Below, piece after piece: positions 6,754-14,217 of a stretch of DNA of 28,501 bases (the stretch's first letter is position 1; every line of letters starts with the position of its first letter). Source of the stretch: JBBAGE01 sp041655055 (GTDB lineage: Bacteria > Pseudomonadota > Alphaproteobacteria > Rhodobacterales > Rhodobacteraceae); contig JBBAGE010000010.1 in assembly GCA_041655055.1 (NCBI GenBank), forward strand, positions 1-28,501, read 5' to 3'. The position numbers were made by a program, and so were the translations under genes. Below the pieces are notes generated by a model that was given only the letters and a program-made list of their open reading frames with translations, was not told where the DNA came from and searched no databases.

Positions 6754-7889
6754 ATATCATCGGTAATTTCGACATAGATATCGGCCACAGTCGCATCGGG
6801 CGCATTTTGTAACAGGGCCACCACCTCGCCATCGATCGTGACCACACCGTCGCGGCCATCATCGGATGGCGCGACCGAAACCACGGGTTCATCATAACCC
6901 GCATGCGGGTTAAGCGTGACACGCAGGAAATCCTGCCCCGGTGCGAAATCGGCGATCGTGGCAAAACCGCTGCCGGAATTGGTATCGAAATAGAGCCAGA
7001 ATGTATCGGCATCATCGCCGCCGGTGGCCATATCCGCGCGGTCCATGACCAGCACATCGCGCCCCGGCCCGCCAAACAACTGATCGGGCTGATTATCGAT
7101 ATGCCAGCCGAATTCGTGATGTTCCGACACGATATGCAGCCCCGGATGGGTGGTGAGGCGGATGATATCATCCCCAGCCCCGCCCGACAGGATATCGGGC
7201 CCCGTGGTGCCATCGATCCGTTCATCCCCCGCACCGCCCGAATGGGTGATCCCGTCCGAAGGGGCCGGCGCATCGGGCCAGATCACGTCGCTGACCGGGG
7301 GCAGGATATCACCCTCGGGCAGGCCGGGCGGCAGGTCGGCATCATCCGCATCGCCGGGCGCGGGCGCCAGCACATCCGCCCCCGGATCAGCGCCCGGACC
7401 GACGGGATCGTCATCGGTGACGGGCTGCAGCGGGTCGGCATCGATCAGCGCGGCCAAACCAAAGCTGAGCGGTGCGCCGCTGGCCGGATCGATCATATGC
7501 AGGGTGATATCACCCACCGGCAATTCACCCAGCCCGGCAAATGTCAGCCGCGCTTCGCCAAGATCGCTGTCATAGCACAGGCTGGTCTGGTGGCCGTCAT
7601 CGGCCGTTTCAATGGAAAACCAGCCCGCGCCATCATCGGCCAGCCGCAGATCGACGCTGTTTTTGCCGGGCATGAAATCCTTCAACACCGTTTCCCCGGG
7701 CAGCAGGGCGATATCATGCGCAAGCCCGGGTGCGGCATCGAACATGTGATCGACGGCGACGATGTCCTCTTGGGTGTCTTCTTCTTCCTCATCAAGGTGG
7801 GTGTCATCGGCGGGCCCGTTCGCACCCGCCATCATGCCCGGCAAAATCGCCAGCGGCAGAACCCCCAGAATCAACATCGCCCATAACAT
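6708..7889 (-). CDS. membrane-anchored RTX-like calcium-binding protein
   Basis: Acidic 393-residue protein. I chose the ATG at 7889 (GAGG six nt upstream) over a GTG four codons earlier. Residues 1-22 form one hydrophobic helix, followed by a strongly acidic stretch (DEEEEDTQED). Nonapeptide-type RTX repeats appear at about 218-244 (GGAGDERIDG, SGGAGDDII) and 273-296 (GGPGRDVLV, TGGDDADTF), which in the family bind calcium in a beta-roll. Two similar modules flank them, each with a 'DF-x-PG' turn (about 67-137 and 309-385). A Pro/Asp-rich linker (about 155-215) joins the parts. RTX proteins usually leave by type I secretion without an N-terminal helix, so the anchor is notable. No type I secretion genes are nearby. 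Function unknown. Confidence 0.75.
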   Translation of the reverse strand: MLWAMLILGVLPLAILPGMMAGANGPADDTHLDEEEEDTQEDIVAVDHMFDAAPGLAHDIALLPGETVLKDFMPGKNSVDLRLADDGAGWFSIETADDGHQTSLCYDSDLGEARLTFAGLGELPVGDITLHMIDPASGAPLSFGLAALIDADPLQPVTDDDPVGPGADPGADVLAPAPGDADDADLPPGLPEGDILPPVSDVIWPDAPAPSDGITHSGGAGDERIDGTTGPDILSGGAGDDIIRLTTHPGLHIVSEHHEFGWHIDNQPDQLFGGPGRDVLVMDRADMATGGDDADTFWLYFDTNSGSGFATIADFAPGQDFLRVTLNPHAGYDEPVVSVAPSDDGRDGVVTIDGEVVALLQNAPDATVADIYVEITDDIYPAGGAAVARQGTG

Positions 7890-8070
7890 CTGCCACCTCA
7901 CGATTCATGCCATCACGGTAACAAACCGTTCGCCCCCGATCACGCGAATAGCGCCGAAAATTCGACACAGGCTTTTGTAAAAACTGGACAAAATCCTTCG
8001 TATTCCGGGATTTTTACGTCAAATGCGCCTGAAAGATTGCCAAATGCCGGGCGGCTGCTATTTCTGGCGA

Positions 8071-8361
8071 ATGACCGATGAAAATGCAGAGCTTCGCGCC
8101 ACGATGGAGGGCGTTCGCAAGGAACTGGTGCAGCTTAACAGCCACCGTTTCGTGCGGCTTCACAACTCGATCCGCCGGCTGGTGATGTTTCAATTCCTGC
8201 GCGGGCTGGCCTTTGGGCTGGGCAGTGTGGTGGGCGCCACGATCCTGGTGTCGATCATGGCCTTTTTGCTGGCGCAGATCAATTTCATCCCGATCATCGG
8301 TGAATGGGCGGCCGAGATCGCGCGCCAGATCGAATTGCGCGATCCGAACGGGCCACAATAA
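8071..8361 (+). CDS. DUF5665 small membrane protein
   Basis: A 96-residue protein of unknown function, assigned to DUF5665 from the run LNSHRFVRLHNSIRRL followed by FQFLRGLAFGLGSVVGATIL and a FIPIIGEWA end. One or two membrane-spanning segments lie at about residues 38-67. The N-terminus is charged and probably cytoplasmic. The ATG at 8071 is chosen because the family begins near here; a frame extending to 8023 adds an unlikely 16 residues. No clear ribosome site is seen. It lies 126 bp upstream of rpsO, and transcripts from it would run into the rpsO leader. Confidence 0.75.
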   Translation: MTDENAELRATMEGVRKELVQLNSHRFVRLHNSIRRLVMFQFLRGLAFGLGSVVGATILVSIMAFLLAQINFIPIIGEWAAEIARQIELRDPNGPQ

Positions 8362-8371
8362 TGCCTTCCCT

Positions 8372-8464
8372 TTTGGGTGAAACCGGCCTATACGCGCGCA
8401 ATCCCGCGCCTTGGCGGGATCACTCCACGGTCCTTGCTGGACGACATCCCGGCTTGCACCCAAA
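8372..8464 (+). promoter_or_regulatory. branched RNA fold upstream of rpsO (candidate S15 autoregulatory leader)
   Basis: An 8-bp perfect pairing of TTTGGGTG (8372-8379) with CACCCAAA (8457-8464) encloses two hairpins: ATCCCGC/GCGGGAT (8401-8407 with 8414-8420, loop GCCTTG) and GTCC/GGAC (8430-8433 with 8439-8442). This forms a potential three-way junction ending 13 nt before the rpsO ribosome site. S15 is known to repress its own mRNA through lineage-specific leader structures, so this is a fitting candidate. A weak -10 (TATACG at 8390-8395) inside it would, if used, remove the left strand of the closing stem. Confidence 0.45.
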
Positions 8465-8487
8465 CCCTTCAGAAACAGGAGATCCCG

Positions 8488-8757
8488 ATGTCGATCACCG
8501 CCGATGAAAAACAACGTCTGATGAAAGAATACGCCACGAAAGAGGGCGACACAGGCTCACCCGAAGTGCAGGTGGCCATTCTTTCCAGCCGCATCGCAAC
8601 CCTGACCGAACATTTCAAATCCCACAAAAAGGATAACCATTCCCGCCGTGGGCTTTTGATGATGGTGGCACAGCGCCGCAAGCTGCTTGATTACCTCAAG
8701 GGCAAAGACGAAGGCCGCTATCAGGAACTGATCGCACGCCTCGGCCTGCGCCGCTGA
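8488..8757 (+). CDS. rpsO: 30S ribosomal protein S15
   Basis: S15 binds the central three-way junction of 16S rRNA and helps nucleate assembly of the 30S platform. It has 89 residues, the standard length. Family sequence is visible throughout: MSITADEKQRLMKEYA, then GDTGSPEVQVAILSSRI, the SHKKDNHSRRGLLMMVAQRR helix and the LIARLGLRR end. The ATG at 8488 follows AGGAG with good spacing; a frame extending to 8377 is not family-like. It precedes pnp, the near-universal order, with a terminator hairpin between them. A structured leader upstream suggests autoregulation. Confidence 0.98.
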   Translation: MSITADEKQRLMKEYATKEGDTGSPEVQVAILSSRIATLTEHFKSHKKDNHSRRGLLMMVAQRRKLLDYLKGKDEGRYQELIARLGLRR

Positions 8758-8763
8758 TGCCAG

Positions 8764-8786
8764 ACGCGCCCTGCGGGGCGCGTTTT
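8764..8786 (+). terminator. terminator/attenuator between rpsO and pnp
   Basis: ACGCGCCC (8764-8771) pairs with GGGCGCGT (8776-8783) around a TGCG loop, followed by TTTTC. It lies 6 nt after the rpsO stop. Part of the pnp transcript probably comes from read-through or from a promoter downstream of this point. Confidence 0.85.
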
Positions 8787-8859
8787 CTTTCGCCCCGGCA
8801 ATCGGGGTTACGCAGTCTTCCCCCGCGGGCCTCAAGGGGCGGGCAAGCAACCAGAGGCC

Positions 8860-8904
8860 ACGGGCAACCGGCCCGTACGCAAACGGCCCAAGGGGATACG
8901 CCCC
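8860..8904 (+). promoter_or_regulatory. small hairpins in the pnp leader
   Basis: ACGGGC/GCCCGT (8860-8865 with 8871-8876) and GGGG/CCCC (8892-8895 with 8901-8904) lie just ahead of the pnp ribosome site AGGA (8917-8920). In enterobacteria the pnp leader is folded, cut by RNase III and autoregulated; these stems may play a similar part, but they are short. Confidence 0.3.
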
Positions 8905-8926
8905 GGTGGCCAACCTAGGAAATATG

Positions 8927-11065
8927 ATGTTCAACGAAACGAAACTTTCGATCGACTGGGGTGGCGAAACGCTGACCCTTGAAACGGGCAAGCTAGCCCG
9001 TCAGGCCGATGGCACCGTGATTGCCACGCTGGGCGAAACCAGCGTCATGGCGAACGTGACCTTTGCCAAGGCCCAGAAACCGGGGCAGGATTTCTTTCCG
9101 CTGACGGTGCATTATCAGGAAAAATACTATGCCGCCGGTAAAATCCCGGGCGGCTTTTTCAAACGCGAAGCACGCCCGTCGGAAAAGGAAACGCTGACGG
9201 CGCGGCTGATCGACCGCCCGATTCGCCCGCTGTTCGTGGATGGGTTCAAAAACGAAGTGCTGGTGATGGCCACCGTGCTGTCGCATGATCTGGTCAATGA
9301 TCCCGATATCGTGGCGATGATTGCGGCATCGGCCGCGCTGACGCTGTCGGGCGCGCCCTTCCGTGGCCCGATTGCGGGCTGCCGCGTGGGCTATACCGGC
9401 GGCGAATATGTGCTCAATCCCTCGGTGGATGACATGCACAAGCTGCGCGAAAACCCCGATCAGCGGCTTGATCTGGTGGTTGCGGGCACCCGCGACGCGG
9501 TGATGATGGTCGAATCCGAGGCATACGAGCTGACCGAGGCCGAAATGCTCGGCGCCGTCAACTTCGCGCATCAGCAGATCCAGCCGGTGATCGACCTGAT
9601 CATCAAACTGGCCGAAACCGCCGCGAAAGAGCCGTTTGACTTTGCCCCCACCGACTATTCCGCGCTTTATGATGCGGTCAAAGCTGCGGGCGAAGAACAA
9701 GTCCGCGCCGCCTATGCGATCACCAACAAACAGGCCCGCGTGACGGCGGTGGCCGATGCCAAAGCCGCGATCATCGAGGCGCTTTCGCCCGAACAGCAAT
9801 TGGATGAAAACCTCGGCTCCGCGCTCAAAAAGCTCGAGAGCGCGGTGCTGCGCGGCGATGTGGTGAAAAACGGCCGCCGGATCGATGGCCGCGACACCAC
9901 CACCGTGCGCCCGATCGTTTCGGAAACCGGGCTTTTGCCGCGCACGCATGGCTCGGCCCTGTTCACCCGTGGCGAAACTCAGGCGCTGGTCGTGACCACG
10001 CTTGGCACCGGCGACGATGAACAGATGATCGATGCCCTGACCGGCACCTACAAATCGAATTTCCTGCTGCACTATAACTTCCCCCCCTATTCCGTGGGCG
10101 AAGTTGGCCGCGTGGGTTCGCCCGGCCGGCGTGAAATCGGCCATGGCAAGCTGGCATGGCGCGCGCTGCAGGCGGTTCTGCCGGCGCCGACCGATTTCCC
10201 CTACACGCTGCGTGTGGTTTCGGAAATCACCGAATCGAACGGGTCTTCCTCGATGGCCTCCGTCTGCGGCGGATCGCTTTCGATGATGGATGCCGGCGTG
10301 CCGCTCAAGGCCCCCGTGGCCGGTGTGGCCATGGGCCTGATCCTTGAGGATGACGGCAGCTATGCGATCCTGACCGATATTCTGGGTGACGAAGATCACC
10401 TCGGCGATATGGATTTCAAGGTCGCGGGCACGGAAAACGGCATCACTTCGCTGCAGATGGATATCAAGGTCGCGGGCATCACCCCCGAGATCATGGAAAA
10501 GGCATTGGCGCAGGCCAAAGACGGCCGGCTTCATATCCTGGGCGAAATGGCCAAGGCCCTGACCGGGGCCAATGATTTCTCGATCCACGCGCCGCGGATT
10601 GAAACCATGACCATCCCGACCGACAAGATCCGCGAAGTGATCGGCTCGGGCGGCAAGGTGATCCGCGAGATCGTCGAGGTTTCGGGCGCCAAAGTCGATA
10701 TCAACGATGACGGCGTGATCAAGATCGCCTCGGCCAATGCCGATGCAATCGCGAAAGCCTATGAGATGATCCACTCGATCGTGGCCGAACCCGAAGAGGG
10801 CAAGGTTTACCGCGGCACCGTGGTGAAACTGGTGGATTTCGGCGCCTTCGTGAATTTCTTTGGCAAACGCGACGGGCTGGTCCATGTCAGCCAGATCGAA
10901 AACCGCCGCCTGAACCACCCTTCGGACGTGCTGAAAGAGGGGCAGGAAGTGTTCGTGAAACTGCTCGGCTTCGACGACCGCGGCAAAGTCCGCCTCGCGA
11001 TGAAGATGGTCGATCAAACGACCGGCGAGGAAGTTGTCGAGAAGAAAGAGGACGCGTCTGAATAA
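8927..11065 (+). CDS. pnp: polyribonucleotide nucleotidyltransferase (PNPase)
   Basis: 3'-to-5' phosphorolytic exoribonuclease of mRNA decay and a core part of the degradosome. It has 712 residues. The first RNase PH-like domain begins MFNETKLSIDWGGETL and holds FFPLTVHYQEKYYAAGK and GGFFKREARPSEKE. A helical domain follows, then the active second RNase PH-like domain (HYNFPPYSVGEVGR, about residue 385, and SPGRREIGHG). A KH domain (VIGSGGKVIREI, about 570-581) and an S1 domain (about 624-695) close the protein. The ATG at 8927 is 6 nt after AGGA; the ATG three bases earlier and an upstream GTG are less well placed. A strong hairpin follows the stop. Confidence 0.98.
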   Translation: MFNETKLSIDWGGETLTLETGKLARQADGTVIATLGETSVMANVTFAKAQKPGQDFFPLTVHYQEKYYAAGKIPGGFFKREARPSEKETLTARLIDRPIRPLFVDGFKNEVLVMATVLSHDLVNDPDIVAMIAASAALTLSGAPFRGPIAGCRVGYTGGEYVLNPSVDDMHKLRENPDQRLDLVVAGTRDAVMMVESEAYELTEAEMLGAVNFAHQQIQPVIDLIIKLAETAAKEPFDFAPTDYSALYDAVKAAGEEQVRAAYAITNKQARVTAVADAKAAIIEALSPEQQLDENLGSALKKLESAVLRGDVVKNGRRIDGRDTTTVRPIVSETGLLPRTHGSALFTRGETQALVVTTLGTGDDEQMIDALTGTYKSNFLLHYNFPPYSVGEVGRVGSPGRREIGHGKLAWRALQAVLPAPTDFPYTLRVVSEITESNGSSSMASVCGGSLSMMDAGVPLKAPVAGVAMGLILEDDGSYAILTDILGDEDHLGDMDFKVAGTENGITSLQMDIKVAGITPEIMEKALAQAKDGRLHILGEMAKALTGANDFSIHAPRIETMTIPTDKIREVIGSGGKVIREIVEVSGAKVDINDDGVIKIASANADAIAKAYEMIHSIVAEPEEGKVYRGTVVKLVDFGAFVNFFGKRDGLVHVSQIENRRLNHPSDVLKEGQEVFVKLLGFDDRGKVRLAMKMVDQTTGEEVVEKKEDASE

Positions 11066-11073
11066 GACGACAC

Positions 11074-11098
11074 GGCGGGCCCTGAATTTGGGCCCGCC
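11074..11098 (+). terminator. hairpin terminator after pnp
   Basis: GGCGGGCCC (11074-11082) and GGGCCCGCC (11090-11098) form a perfect 9-bp stem with a TGAATTT loop, 8 nt after the pnp stop. The following ATTTA is a weak U-tract, so termination may be partial or the stem may mainly block 3' decay. Confidence 0.7.
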
Positions 11099-11110
11099 AT
11101 TTACCTGCAT

Positions 11111-11875
11111 ATGATCTTGCCGATGCTCCAAAATCCCCTCCCGATATTCACATTGACGATTGACCCGGAAAATGGCTCTCGGCGCACACATGTGATCGCC
11201 GAATTTGCGCGGCTGGGTTATGATTTTCAATTTATCGAAGGCGTAGGTAAAAACGCGCCCGAGCTTGGCGGATTATATTCGCGCTGGCGCAATCTGCTTT
11301 GGTCTAAACGAAGCCTGACAGAGGGCGAGATTGCTTGTTATTATGGTCATCGAAAAGCATGGCAGGCATTTATCGATTCCGGCGCCCCGGTTGGGTTGAT
11401 TACCGAGGATGATTTTTCTGTAATTAACGATGCAGCTTTTCACGATGTTATGGCAAATGCTACCGATTCAGCACAATGGGATATTCTCAAGCTCTTTGAC
11501 ATTCGCCCAAAGAAAATTGTCCGGACACGGGGATGGCATGGTCTGAATATCGTCGATTACAAATATCCCGCGTCGGGTACTCCAGCCTACTTACTGACAC
11601 GCGAAGCTGCACAAAACCTGCTTACCCGTAAACATATCTTTCGGGCCGTTGACGAAGATTTCTCGCATAGTTGGGAATTCAACATTCGTATTCTTTCGAT
11701 CCACCCTTTTATCGTGACCGAAATCAGCGACAATGTTGGGGGATCAAATCTGGAAACAATGCGCAGCGCGTTTCGAAAAAACAAGAATACCTTCCGCTCT
11801 CTCTGGGGCATGGTATTGCAGGCAGGCAAACAGATGCGAGCACGCGCATTTCGCAGGAAAATCAGAAATCAATAA
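11111..11875 (+). CDS. glycosyltransferase family 25 protein
   Basis: Predicted sugar transferase of the GT25 (LPS biosynthesis) family, 254 residues. An N-terminal strand with the 'dR' region (TIDPENGSRRTHVIAEFARLG, about 16-36) leads to TEGEIACYYGHRKAW (about 70-84), the family's 'GE-I-x-C-x-x-x-H' motif. The EDD acidic motif follows (Glu99-Asp100-Asp101), then a SGTPAYLLTREAA segment. These make the fold assignment fairly secure; sugar and acceptor are unknown. The DNA is clearly richer in A/T, with many AAA/AAT/TTT codons, unlike flanking genes, suggesting transfer. Neither candidate ATG (11111 or 11123) has a good ribosome site. It overlaps the convergent sulfotransferase gene by 7 bp. 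Confidence 0.82.
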   Translation: MILPMLQNPLPIFTLTIDPENGSRRTHVIAEFARLGYDFQFIEGVGKNAPELGGLYSRWRNLLWSKRSLTEGEIACYYGHRKAWQAFIDSGAPVGLITEDDFSVINDAAFHDVMANATDSAQWDILKLFDIRPKKIVRTRGWHGLNIVDYKYPASGTPAYLLTREAAQNLLTRKHIFRAVDEDFSHSWEFNIRILSIHPFIVTEISDNVGGSNLETMRSAFRKNKNTFRSLWGMVLQAGKQMRARAFRRKIRNQ

Positions 11876-12639
11876 GAATATGGTAACGGTTTCATTGGCT
11901 TGCGCGCAATGATCCTGCCAATATTCGATAAATTCGCCACTGGCGGCCGCGATGGCGTCAGATTCAACAAAAAATCACGTTCTTTCAGGTCTTTCTTGAA
12001 ACGCGCGGCCCATTCTGCGGTAACGTCATCGCGCTGAACCCGCAGATCGGTAACGGCATTTTCCGGGTGCGGTTTACCCATTGCATCGGCAATATGATTC
12101 AAAAAGGGTGAAGGATCATCCAAAAGATCCTCATAAACAAATCGGCGCGCGGGCTGACCCAGCATCGTGACCCAGCTTTCCCAAAAATCATAGCTTCGGC
12201 CAATCATAAAATAGCATCGACAAATCTGGTCAAAATCATAGACCACTTCGCGCTTGGGCTGGCCAAGGCTTGTCCATTGTTGTGACTGTAGTCCGCGCGA
12301 AAACGATATAGCCTGAAGCAAGCGTTCTCGGCGTGTGAGCAAGACGAGTTCCGTTTTGTTCCGCTCAAGAAATTCCCGAAGAAAATCCTGCTTGTAGAAC
12401 CGCTTCAGCGAAAACAAATGCCGGGGGAAAATCTTGATATAGAAATCATGGCCGTCGCTGCTGGCCCTTTTCATGATCGCATCGTAATAGGTTTCAAAAT
12501 TCACCCGGCGCGGCGATACGCCGAGATGGGCCTTATCTAGCCATTCGCCTGAATTCCCCAAACCCGCACTACGTGCAAGCGTGCCAAGCCAGTTTGAGCC
12601 GCTTCTGCCCTCTGTGAGAACAATAACTCCGCGCCGCAT
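11869..12639 (-). CDS. Stf0-like sulfotransferase family protein
   Basis: Predicted PAPS-dependent sulfotransferase of the Stf0 type, 256 residues. The N-terminal strand VIVLTEGRSGSNWLGTLARSA carries the phosphosulfate-binding loop RSGSNWL (12-18). A conserved LTRRERLLQAISFSRG segment (about 100-115) matches the 3'-phosphate-binding region of the family. YEDLLDDPSPFLNHIADAMG (about 169-188) is the usual C-terminal family signature. Known Stf0 enzymes sulfate sugars such as trehalose; here the acceptor is unknown, but the facing GT25 gene suggests a surface glycan. Base composition is lower in GC than its neighbours. The ATG at 12639 has a GGCGGG upstream. Confidence 0.78.
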   Translation of the reverse strand: MRRGVIVLTEGRSGSNWLGTLARSAGLGNSGEWLDKAHLGVSPRRVNFETYYDAIMKRASSDGHDFYIKIFPRHLFSLKRFYKQDFLREFLERNKTELVLLTRRERLLQAISFSRGLQSQQWTSLGQPKREVVYDFDQICRCYFMIGRSYDFWESWVTMLGQPARRFVYEDLLDDPSPFLNHIADAMGKPHPENAVTDLRVQRDDVTAEWAARFKKDLKERDFLLNLTPSRPPVANLSNIGRIIARKPMKPLPYSY

Positions 12640-12714
12640 GTCGTCCCGCCAAGATCGTTAAGATTCGCAAATTGCTACAGGCGGCGCGGGAAATGGTCAA
12701 TGTTTCAGCGTATT

Positions 12715-13371
12715 TTACGCCGGATCTTTCGCAAAACGCAAATAGGGCAGTTGCTTGTCCAGCGCGCCATATTTCGCCTCGGCGGCGGCGTCGTCGAGCG
12801 ACAGGGCCACGATCACATCCTGCCCGGGCACCCAGTTCGCGGGGGTTGCCAGCGGCACGCCGTCGGTTTTCTGCACCGCGTCCAGCGCGCGCAGGATTTC
12901 GGCAAAGTTGCGGCCGACCGACATCGGATAGGTCATCGTCAGGCGCACTTTCTTGTCCGGGCCGATGATGAAGACCGTGCGCACCGTGGCCGAATCTGCG
13001 GGCGTGCGCCCATCCGACGGCAGATAGAATTCCGCCGGCAGCATGTCATAGGCCTTGGCGACGGTCAGCGACGTATCGTCGATGATCGCGAAATTCGCCG
13101 GGGCCTGGGCGACCTGTTCGATGTCATTCTTCCATTTGACGTGATCTTCGACCGAATCGACCGACACGCCCAGCACCTTGGTGTTGCGCTTTTCAAATTC
13201 GGGCACAAGCTGGGCGACCGCGCCGAATTCGGTGGTGCAGACGGGTGTGAAATCGCGTGGATGTGAAAACACGATGGCATAGCTGTCGCCGATCCAGTCG
13301 TGGAAATCGATCGTGCCCTCGGTCGAATCGGCGGTGAAATCCGGGGCTACCGCATTGATACGCAGTGACAT
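12715..13371 (-). CDS. 1-Cys peroxiredoxin (Prx6 type)
   Basis: Thiol peroxidase that reduces hydrogen peroxide and organic hydroperoxides in the cytoplasm. It has 218 residues, full length for the Prx6 group. The ATG at 13371 has AGGAGG five nt upstream; a 22-residue upstream extension is ruled out. The active site SHPRDFTPVCTTE contains the peroxidatic Cys45, and no other cysteine is present, consistent with the 1-Cys mechanism. The conserved VDSVEDHVKWKNDI and TYPMSVGRNFAEILRALDAVQ segments and the C-terminal LPYLRFA dimer arm are present. A 16-bp dyad lies just upstream of the ribosome site and may control it. It is monocistronic or follows its own promoter. Confidence 0.93.
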   Translation of the reverse strand: MSLRINAVAPDFTADSTEGTIDFHDWIGDSYAIVFSHPRDFTPVCTTEFGAVAQLVPEFEKRNTKVLGVSVDSVEDHVKWKNDIEQVAQAPANFAIIDDTSLTVAKAYDMLPAEFYLPSDGRTPADSATVRTVFIIGPDKKVRLTMTYPMSVGRNFAEILRALDAVQKTDGVPLATPANWVPGQDVIVALSLDDAAAEAKYGALDKQLPYLRFAKDPA

Positions 13372-13389
13372 GGTGTCCTCCTGGTTAAT

Positions 13390-13405
13390 ACTTTGTTCAC
13401 AAAGT
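13390..13405 (-). promoter_or_regulatory. 16-bp operator-like dyad upstream of the peroxiredoxin gene
   Basis: ACTTTGT-TC-ACAAAGT is a perfect 7+7 bp dyad, 7 nt upstream of the AGGAGG site of the peroxiredoxin gene. It could be a repressor operator near the transcription start or a small hairpin in the 5' untranslated RNA. Its AT-rich arms stand out against the GC-rich background. Confidence 0.45.
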
Positions 13406-13466
13406 CGCAGAATCACGCCGCAATGTGAAGCGCTCATCTGCCCGCCCGGTGCATGGCAGCATTGCG

Positions 13467-14114
13467 TCAGAACGGGGTTTTCGCGCTAAAGCTCTGGCCC
13501 GCGCCGCCATCGGGATGCCGGAACCGCAGGTTTTCGGCATGCAGCATCAGCCGGTCGAAATCCCGCGCGGGGCCGGTGGCATAAAACGGATCGCCCAGAA
13601 TCGGATGCCCGATCGCCAGCATATGCACGCGCAACTGATGGCTGCGCCCCGTGCGCGGCATCAGGCGCATCCGGGTGGCGTGATCCTCGTGCCGCACGAC
13701 GCGCCAGTCGGTGATCGCCTCGCGCCCGTTTTCATGATCCACCATCTGCAGCGGGCGGTTCGGCCAATCCACGATCAGCGGCAGGTCCACCGTGCCGGTG
13801 GGCTCGGCCACATGCCCCCAGACCCGGGCGACATAGGTTTTTTTCGTGCCGCGCTTTTCAAACTGCAACCCCAGATGCCGCTGTGCATGCGGGGTCAGCG
13901 CAAAGACCATCACCCCCGATGTGTCGCGATCCAGCCGGTGCACCAAAAGCGCCTCGGGGAATACCGCCTGCACCCGCGCAATCAGGCAATCGGCCAGATG
14001 CGCCCCCTTGCCCGGCACCGACAAAAGGCCCGCGGGTTTATCCACCACCAGAATCTGGTGATCATGGTGGATGATCTGCAACGGGGCTTGGGGCGGGGCG
14101 TAAATATCACTCAT
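13467..14114 (-). CDS. RluA-family pseudouridine synthase
   Basis: Modifies uridines in rRNA and/or tRNA. It has 215 residues, the short form without an S4 domain, as in E. coli RluA, which acts on 23S rRNA U746 and tRNA U32. Visible motifs: LVVDKPAGLLSVPGKG (about 22-37), the catalytic HRLDRDTSGVMVFA with nucleophile Asp62, and the RTGRSHQLRVHMLAIGHPILGDPFY segment (about 154-178). The ATG at 14114 has only a weak purine stretch (GGGG) upstream. It is divergent from the STAS gene. The exact target base cannot be assigned with confidence. Confidence 0.9.
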   Translation of the reverse strand: MSDIYAPPQAPLQIIHHDHQILVVDKPAGLLSVPGKGAHLADCLIARVQAVFPEALLVHRLDRDTSGVMVFALTPHAQRHLGLQFEKRGTKKTYVARVWGHVAEPTGTVDLPLIVDWPNRPLQMVDHENGREAITDWRVVRHEDHATRMRLMPRTGRSHQLRVHMLAIGHPILGDPFYATGPARDFDRLMLHAENLRFRHPDGGAGQSFSAKTPF

Positions 14115-14217
14115 CCCCGGCGCTTATCATGGGGGCGCGTGCAGAAAAAGTGCGCGGGCAAAGGTATTGGTAACGAATCGCTGGCAGGCTGAACGGGTGA
14201 TGACGCAGGAGCCCCGT

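Noticed and set aside
6903..7886. A 327-codon rightward frame opposite the RTX-like gene, without the expected upstream signals
   Set aside because: Its Gly/Ile/Arg-rich product lacks recognisable motifs, whereas the leftward frame shows clear RTX repeats and a hydrophobic N-terminus.
8758..8926. Possible small ORF between rpsO and pnp
   Set aside because: The ATG at the rpsO stop leads straight into the terminator stem, and no ribosome site is present.
8993..11230. A 745-codon leftward open frame opposite pnp
   Set aside because: PNPase is certain on the other strand. The antisense product has low-complexity His/Arg/Gly composition and no family features.
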